From JAODBQ01 sp038213195 (GTDB taxonomy: Bacteria; Actinomycetota; Acidimicrobiia; Acidimicrobiales; Ilumatobacteraceae): a stretch of 25,567 nt of DNA. The stretch is from the NCBI GenBank assembly GCA_038213195.1, contig JBBQTN010000056.1:1-25567 (forward strand). The letters run 5' to 3'. This document shows, piece by piece, positions 22,470 to 25,567 of this stretch. Under the pieces are notes generated by a model. It did not search any database. It saw only the letters and a list, made by a program, of their open reading frames with translations, and was not told the DNA's origin. Position 1 is the stretch's first letter; every line of letters begins with the position of its first letter. The position numbers and the translations under genes were made by a program.

Positions 22470-24071
22470 TCACGGCGATGGATGGAACTGGTCGCGTAGG
22501 ACGAACTTCTGGACCTTGCCCGACGCGTTCATCGGCAGCTCGTCGACGATGCGCCAGTAGCGCGGCACCTTGTGTCGGGCGAGTCGGCTCGAAACGTACT
22601 CGGCCAGCTCTGCGACGTCGAGAGCCGCCCCGGGTCGGGCCATCACCGCGGCAGCGACCTGCTCGCCGAAGCGCTCATCCGGCACACCGTAGACGGCGGC
22701 CTGCGCGACCGCGGGATGTTCGGCGAGGACATCTTCGATCTCACGGGGGTAGATGTTCTCGCCACCGCGGATGATCATGTCCTTCAACCGCCCGGTGATC
22801 TGCAGGTAGCCGTCGTCGCGCATCACACCGAGATCGCCGGTGTGCACCCACCCGTCGCCGTCGACGGTTTCGGCAGTCTTTTCCGGCATCGCGAAGTACT
22901 CGCGCATCAAGCACACCGAACGCACGCAGATCTCACCGCGTTCGCCGCGGGTGACCGTCGCCCCCGTGACGGTGTCGATGATCTTGCACTCGGTCTGCGC
23001 GATCGGTGGGCCGATCGTCTCGGTGACCCGCTCGATCGGATCGCCGCGACGGGTCAGTGTCACCGCTCCGCTTGTCTCGGTCTGGCCGAACATGACCATC
23101 ATCTCCACGCCCATCCGTGCCGCGACCTGACGGACGAGCTCGGGCACGACGACGGTTGCGCCCGTGACGACGACCTCGAGCGCGCTGAGGTCGACCTCGC
23201 CGAGGCGTGGCGACTGCAACATCGCCACGAGCATCGTCGGCACCGCGAGCATGATCTGGACCCGATGCGCAGCGATCGCGTCGAGGGCGCGGTCGGGATC
23301 GAAGGACGGGATCAACACCTGCGTGCCGGTCCGGCTGATGCACGCGAGCGTGCAGGTCACGCTGCCGCCGACGTGGAACATCGGTAGCGGGTTGAGCCAC
23401 ACCGTGCCATCGGGGAGCTCGTAGCGGGCCGAGCCCAGCACGGCGTTGTTGACGATGCTCTCGTGGGTGAGGACCGCGCCCTTCGGTTTGCCTGTGGTCC
23501 CCGACGTGAACAGGATCAGCGCCGGCTCGTCGGGTCGAACCGTCGGTCGTGGCGTGCCCGCGGCCCCGCCGGCGAGGAACCCACCCCATTCGCGCATCCA
23601 GACAACCGTCTCCAAATGGTCGAGGGTGGGCTGCACCTCGACCAGCAGGGCGCGGTTGTCCGCGCCGCGGAAGCCGTCGTCGAGGAACAGACCGCGTGCG
23701 TCGCCCTGCCGGAGCAGGTACTCGACCTCGGCCGCCTTGCTCGCCGGGTTGAGCGTCACGAGCGTGATCCCGGCGAGCGCAGCGCCGAGGTGGAGGTGCA
23801 CGATCTCGGCGCTCGACGCTGCGAACGTCGCGACACGGTCGCCGGGTGTGAACACTGCGAGCAGCGCATCGGCGACCTGCGCTGCGGCGTCGCGCAGCTC
23901 CGCGTACGTCCACGAACGCTCGCTGGTCGGATCGACGGCGATCAGAGCTGTTCGCGCCGGCGCGGCGGCGACGGCGCGGTCGAGCAGATCACCGACGGTG
24001 GCCTCCGTGATCGGCAGGGAGGTATCCGCAGCGAAGAAGGCCGGCGATGCGGTCGACGGTTCAGGTGACAT
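22470..24071 (-). CDS. Acyl-CoA ligase of the FadD/long-chain fatty acid type (AMP-forming)
   Basis: A 533-residue ANL-superfamily enzyme that adenylates a carboxylic acid and transfers it to CoA. Core motifs: P-loop TSGTTGKPKG (189-198), MFGQTETSGAV (A5), GWVHTGDLGVMRDDGYLQITGR (hinge Asp), KDMIIRGGENIYPREIED (A8), and catalytic Lys519 in NASGKVQKF (A10). I chose ATG 24071 with GAGG eight bases upstream; GTG 24077 is the alternative. The sequence fits the large actinobacterial FadD-like group whose substrates range from fatty to aromatic and steroid-derived acids, so specificity is not assigned. The SDR that follows downstream is frameshifted, and the divergent alpha/beta hydrolase begins 210 bases upstream. 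Confidence 0.9.
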   Translation of the reverse strand: MSPEPSTASPAFFAADTSLPITEATVGDLLDRAVAAAPARTALIAVDPTSERSWTYAELRDAAAQVADALLAVFTPGDRVATFAASSAEIVHLHLGAALAGITLVTLNPASKAAEVEYLLRQGDARGLFLDDGFRGADNRALLVEVQPTLDHLETVVWMREWGGFLAGGAAGTPRPTVRPDEPALILFTSGTTGKPKGAVLTHESIVNNAVLGSARYELPDGTVWLNPLPMFHVGGSVTCTLACISRTGTQVLIPSFDPDRALDAIAAHRVQIMLAVPTMLVAMLQSPRLGEVDLSALEVVVTGATVVVPELVRQVAARMGVEMMVMFGQTETSGAVTLTRRGDPIERVTETIGPPIAQTECKIIDTVTGATVTRGERGEICVRSVCLMREYFAMPEKTAETVDGDGWVHTGDLGVMRDDGYLQITGRLKDMIIRGGENIYPREIEDVLAEHPAVAQAAVYGVPDERFGEQVAAAVMARPGAALDVAELAEYVSSRLARHKVPRYWRIVDELPMNASGKVQKFVLRDQFHPSP

Positions 24072-24261
24072 GGTCACTTCCTCGCCGCCGTCGACGTGCT
24101 CGCGGCGCGTCGGGAACGATCATGCGCGCGATCGGCTGGTCCGGGGGTCACCTCTGCGAGCGGCATCGCGCGATCGTCGCACACGCGTCGGGCAACTCCC
24201 ACCGAGACGTTGCCGCGATCGCCCGCCGGCAGTGGTGGCTCGGCCGGACTCGACCAGGTCG

Positions 24262-24282
24262 CCCCACCTAGGCTCGGTGGGG
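24262..24282 (+). promoter_or_regulatory. Leaderless promoter inside a perfect inverted repeat
   Basis: Arms CCCCACC (24262-24268) and GGTGGGG (24276-24282) are exact reverse complements around a 7-base centre that contains the -10 box TAGGCT (24269-24274). The box ends 7 bases before GTG 24282, so the transcript would start at the start codon. The right arm overlaps the first G of that codon. A repressor bound here would cover the -10. No -35 or Shine-Dalgarno is convincing. Confidence 0.5.
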
Positions 24283-25211
24283 TGTACCTGAATGAGTTCG
24301 CCGACGACCTCGCGCCGATGGACATGCGCGCATCGGCAGAGTTCGCCAGCTTGTTGGAAAGCGCCACGGACCTCGGCATCCGGCACACCCCGTCGGTGCG
24401 CTACCTGTCCCGGCAGACCGTGCTGCGCGGCATGCGCTTCCACTTCACGGAATGGGGTGACCCCGGCGCCCCGCCGGTCCTGCTGCTCCACGGCGGCAAC
24501 CAGTCGTCGCACTCGTGGGATCTGGTCAGCCTGCACCTGTCGGACCGCTTCCATGTCTACGCCCTCGATCAGCGCGGCCATGGCGACACCGAGTGGAGCC
24601 GCGAGCTCGACTACTCGATGGATGCGATGGCGACCGACGTGCTCGCGTTCATCGCCGATCAGGAGCTCGTCGGGCCCGTCATCTTCGGGCACTCGATGGG
24701 CGGGCGCCTCACGATGCAGGCCGTGCTGCGCGAGCCGTCTGTCGCGCGGGCCCTCGTGCTGGTCGACGTCGGTCCGGAGTTGTCTGCCAAGGGCATCAAG
24801 GTGATCGGCGAGTTCGTCGCCCACAACATCGAGTTCGACGACCTCGAGGTGTTCCTCGATCGCGTCGCGCGCTACGACCCGTTCCGGACGAGGGAGCACA
24901 TCGCGCGCACGGTCAGGTACAACCTCCTCGTCCGCGCCGACGGCAAGTACGTCAGCAAGGTGGACCATCGCCGCGTGCCGGGAGCGATGAGCGAGATCAC
25001 GCTGGACAGCGTCGGCTCGATCACCTGCCCGGTCCTGTTGGTGCGCGGCGCGGAGTCCGATGTGCTGCTCGCCGACGCCGCTCAGCGCTTCGTCGATGCC
25101 CTGCCTGATGGCCGGCTCGCCACCGTGGCGGATGTCGGCCACAACGTGCACGGTGGTAACACAGCGGGCTTCCTCGAGGCGATCAATCCGTTCCTCGACG
25201 CGCTCGAGTAG
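24282..25211 (+). CDS. Alpha/beta hydrolase
   Basis: A 309-residue cytoplasmic alpha/beta-hydrolase-fold enzyme, most likely an ester, lactone, C-C bond or epoxide hydrolase. Visible are the oxyanion loop LLLHGGNQSSHSW (HGG 70-72), DQRGHGDTEW (96-105), nucleophile Ser138 in GHSMGG, the probable acid Asp260 in VRGAESDVL, and His287 in VGHNVHGG. The GTG start at 24282 is chosen because a TAGGCT -10 box lies 7 bases upstream (leaderless) and no Shine-Dalgarno fits another start; ATG 24318 is the alternative. The open frame extends back to 24096, but that stretch looks non-coding. It is divergent from the acyl-CoA ligase. The substrate is unknown. Confidence 0.85.
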   Translation: MYLNEFADDLAPMDMRASAEFASLLESATDLGIRHTPSVRYLSRQTVLRGMRFHFTEWGDPGAPPVLLLHGGNQSSHSWDLVSLHLSDRFHVYALDQRGHGDTEWSRELDYSMDAMATDVLAFIADQELVGPVIFGHSMGGRLTMQAVLREPSVARALVLVDVGPELSAKGIKVIGEFVAHNIEFDDLEVFLDRVARYDPFRTREHIARTVRYNLLVRADGKYVSKVDHRRVPGAMSEITLDSVGSITCPVLLVRGAESDVLLADAAQRFVDALPDGRLATVADVGHNVHGGNTAGFLEAINPFLDALE

Positions 25212-25413
25212 CCCCAGCCGTGATCCGCGAGGCTGATCTTCCGTCGCTACCGCGGTGATGCGGTTGCGTCATTCGCTGGGCTCGGACTTCCCCGAGGTTG
25301 CCGCTCACGCTCTCGGACCGCAGGCCGAGAGCACCCCCCGACGACAGCCTCACTCATGCTCGCCTGCACCGATTGAAGGGCGACCTGACCTGGCGAGGCG
25401 GGTGGGATCGAGG
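25212..25413. other. Gap without a recognisable gene
   Basis: Between the hydrolase stop and the small minus-strand frame ending at 25414 I see no recognisable protein, RNA gene or strong hairpin. An 86-codon open frame on the minus strand across 25247-25507 has no family resemblance. Confidence 0.5.
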
Positions 25414-25567
25414 TCAACGACGCGACCACCGCTCCAGCTGACCTGGTGGGCGCAGCGCACTGGGGCTCGGCGGGCGCGAGGTCATCTCGCCCAGGTTGCG
25501 CACCCACGCGGCCTCGACGCTGCGTTCGGAGATCAGTTGTGCTACTCTTCTAATCAACTGATCAATT
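25414..25567 (-). CDS. Possible C-terminal fragment entering from the right edge
   Basis: A minus-strand frame is open from the right edge to TGA at 25414-25416 (50 residues). Its middle, AAWVRNLGEMTSRPPSP, reads more protein-like than random GC-rich sequence, and it ends GQLERWSRR. I do not recognise it. The AT-rich, palindromic first 40 bases argue that at least that part is a promoter region, so the frame may be spurious or may start inside the window. Confidence 0.2.
   Translation of the reverse strand, partial: IDQLIRRVAQLISERSVEAAWVRNLGEMTSRPPSPSALRPPGQLERWSRR
25531..25563. promoter_or_regulatory. AT-rich operator-like inverted repeat around a -10 box
   Basis: GATCAGTTG (25531-25539) and CAACTGATC (25555-25563) are perfect reverse complements separated by 15 bases. 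The spacer contains TACTCT (25543-25548), a TANNNT -10 for rightward transcription, at the centre of the repeat. The stretch is strikingly AT-rich for this DNA. I infer a regulated promoter for a gene beyond the right edge, often a self-regulating TetR or MarR gene. Confidence 0.45.

Noticed and set aside
24096..24281. N-terminal extension of the alpha/beta hydrolase (62 residues)
   Set aside because: It is low-complexity and contains the divergent promoter region; the leaderless GTG at 24282 fits better.
25247..25507. An 86-codon minus-strand open frame
   Set aside because: No ribosome binding site, no recognisable motif, and composition like non-coding frames here.

Overview
The window looks like chromosomal DNA from a very GC-rich actinobacterium. 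Gene content (a P450, CaiB/BaiF CoA-transferase, SDRs, a FadD-type ligase, a Baeyer-Villiger monooxygenase, and an LtrA protein) and several TANNNT -10 boxes placed 7-8 bases before start codons (leaderless transcription) suggest Acidimicrobiia or a mycobacterium-like relative. This placement is inference. I see no rRNA, tRNA, CRISPR array, transposase or phage gene.

Left part (1-8.3 kb): carbohydrate, stress and ion-homeostasis genes. The tail of an unknown gene is followed by a Kef-type cation:proton antiporter, 4-alpha-glucanotransferase (MalQ) and a large HPII-type catalase (KatE), all on the plus strand. Convergent with these are a GH13 trehalose-synthase-like enzyme and a CzcD/ZitB-type zinc or cobalt exporter.

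Middle (8.35-17.7 kb, minus strand): three lipid- or ketone-metabolism-type genes, namely an NAD(P)-dependent epimerase-like protein, a tandem-domain family III CoA-transferase, and an 868-residue fusion of a Baeyer-Villiger-type flavin monooxygenase with an HSL-family esterase. The fusion is the most interesting object here: it could insert oxygen next to a ketone and then cleave the resulting ester. Its monooxygenase half carries Phe in place of the signature His. A strong hairpin ends this set. Beyond it lie an N-terminal remnant of an SRPBCC-family gene on the plus strand, abutting the 3' end of a FtsX/MacB-like permease that has no ATPase partner in the window, and a 27-codon ORF with a strong ribosome binding site.

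Right part (17.8-25.6 kb): a P450 overlaps by four bases with a CalA/3-alpha-HSD-type short-chain dehydrogenase (hydroxylate then oxidise). Then come LtrA, a small ABM-like protein, an SDR broken by a one-base frameshift, a FadD-like acyl-CoA ligase, and an alpha/beta hydrolase that appears to be leaderless. The last 356 bases hold no convincing complete gene; they end in an AT-rich stretch with a perfect 9-bp inverted repeat around a -10-like box, probably the operator/promoter of a gene beyond the edge.

Together the right two thirds suggest accessory catabolism of hydrophobic ketones, terpenoids, steroids or aromatic alcohols. The substrate cannot be read from sequence.
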